A DNA stretch of 64,000 nucleotides, from positions 115,583 to 179,582 of the forward strand of contig NZ_MKZO01000001.1 of NCBI RefSeq assembly GCF_001941965.1, read 5' to 3'. Below the pieces are notes generated by a model. The model was given only the letters and a program-made list of their open reading frames with translations. It was not told the DNA's origin and searched no databases. How positions within the stretch are numbered: the stretch's first letter is position 1; each line of letters begins with the position of its first letter. This DNA is from Pseudomonas putida. Its GTDB lineage: Bacteria > Pseudomonadota > Gammaproteobacteria > Pseudomonadales > Pseudomonadaceae. Positions 63,871-64,000 of the stretch are shown here, in pieces. A program made the translations under genes and the position numbers.

Positions 63871-64000
63871 TAGGGAATCTCCGAACAAGCCTTCAGTTAT
63901 GCGAGAATCCCCGCAACACCTGATCCGAGCCGCCCATGAGCCAGATGAGCTTTTCCGACTTTGAGTACGCCGGCAAGCGCAAGCAAACCCGCCGAGAGCG
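63871..64000 (+). mobile_element. Start of an IS5-family element (cut by window edge)
   Basis: The left end TAGGGAATCTCCGAACAAGC is similar to the complement of the repeat at 55385. It precedes the transposase gene by about 65 bases. Only 130 bases are in the window, so the right end and completeness are unknown. Confidence 0.75.
63936..64000 (+). CDS. IS5-family transposase, N-terminal fragment
   Basis: The first 21 codons (MSQMSFSDFEYAGKRKQTRR) match the N-terminus of IS5-family transposases. This is the segment missing from the truncated copy at 54622. The rest lies outside the window. It is in the same orientation as the truncated copy, so the cus module lies between two copies in direct orientation. 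Confidence 0.85.
   Translation, partial: MSQMSFSDFEYAGKRKQTRRE

Overview
The window is chromosomal DNA of a Pseudomonas, most likely from the P. putida/P. fluorescens side of the genus. The evidence is the high GC content, the core blocks (lolB-ispE-tRNA-Gln-prs-rplY-pth-ychF; hemA-prfA-prmC-moeB-murI; upp-uraA; hpt; mqo) and REP palindromes built on GTGGGAGCTGGCTTGCCAGC. No species can be fixed from the sequence alone. All assignments come from reading motifs, gene order and lengths; no search was run.

Positions 1-35.7 kb are core genome. They hold the tail of a 2-hydroxyacid dehydrogenase, rsmC, a yybP-ykoY (Mn2+) riboswitch with a GDT1-type exporter, an M48 lipoprotein protease, a chemoreceptor, an unusual SRAP protein, small conserved genes, mqo, purine and pyrimidine salvage (hpt, upp, uraA) and hemH. 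A probable light-response unit follows (FAD oxidoreductase, ybgA-like gene, MerR regulator, phrB, SDR), with two TRTACA-N12-TGTACA operators. Then come pagL, the murI-moeB-prmC-prfA-hemA run and the outer-membrane/isoprenoid/ribosome block ending at ychF.

From 35.8 kb to the end the DNA is accessory. A tyrosine integrase directly follows the ychF terminator. A 5.69-kb ISL3 (ISPpu12-like) element with clear terminal inverted repeats (37686-43375) carries a broken transposase, lspA, lnt, a ZIP-like gene, a CDF-like gene with an HMA domain, and a MerR regulator. Next are a DsbB/DsbA-like redox pair with two small secreted or membrane ORFs, a cadR-cadA cadmium/lead/zinc efflux unit with a near-perfect CadR box, DUF3703 and SRPBCC-like genes, a remnant of a second CDF gene, and a Met/His/Gly-rich periplasmic protein.

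Positions 50.3-54.5 kb hold an element-maintenance cassette (Gly-zipper protein, DUF932, YqaJ exonuclease, Cys-cluster protein, RadC, small membrane protein). Several of its genes are separated by their own terminators. An IS5-family remnant (54.6-55.4 kb) and the start of another IS5-family copy (63.87 kb, cut by the window) flank a copper/silver RND module: a Cys/His-rich leader gene, cusC, cusB with a fused CusF-like domain, cusA, a DUF2790 gene and an OprD-family porin. CusA has its three metal methionines at the E. coli positions 573/623/672, so Cu/Ag export is better supported than a Czc role.

Together the accessory part is a mosaic multi-metal resistance island: P-type ATPase and CDF for Cd/Pb/Zn, RND for Cu/Ag, and periplasmic metal-binding, disulfide and lipoprotein-maturation helpers. 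It is built by successive IS/transposon insertions behind an integrase. Its right boundary lies outside the window.
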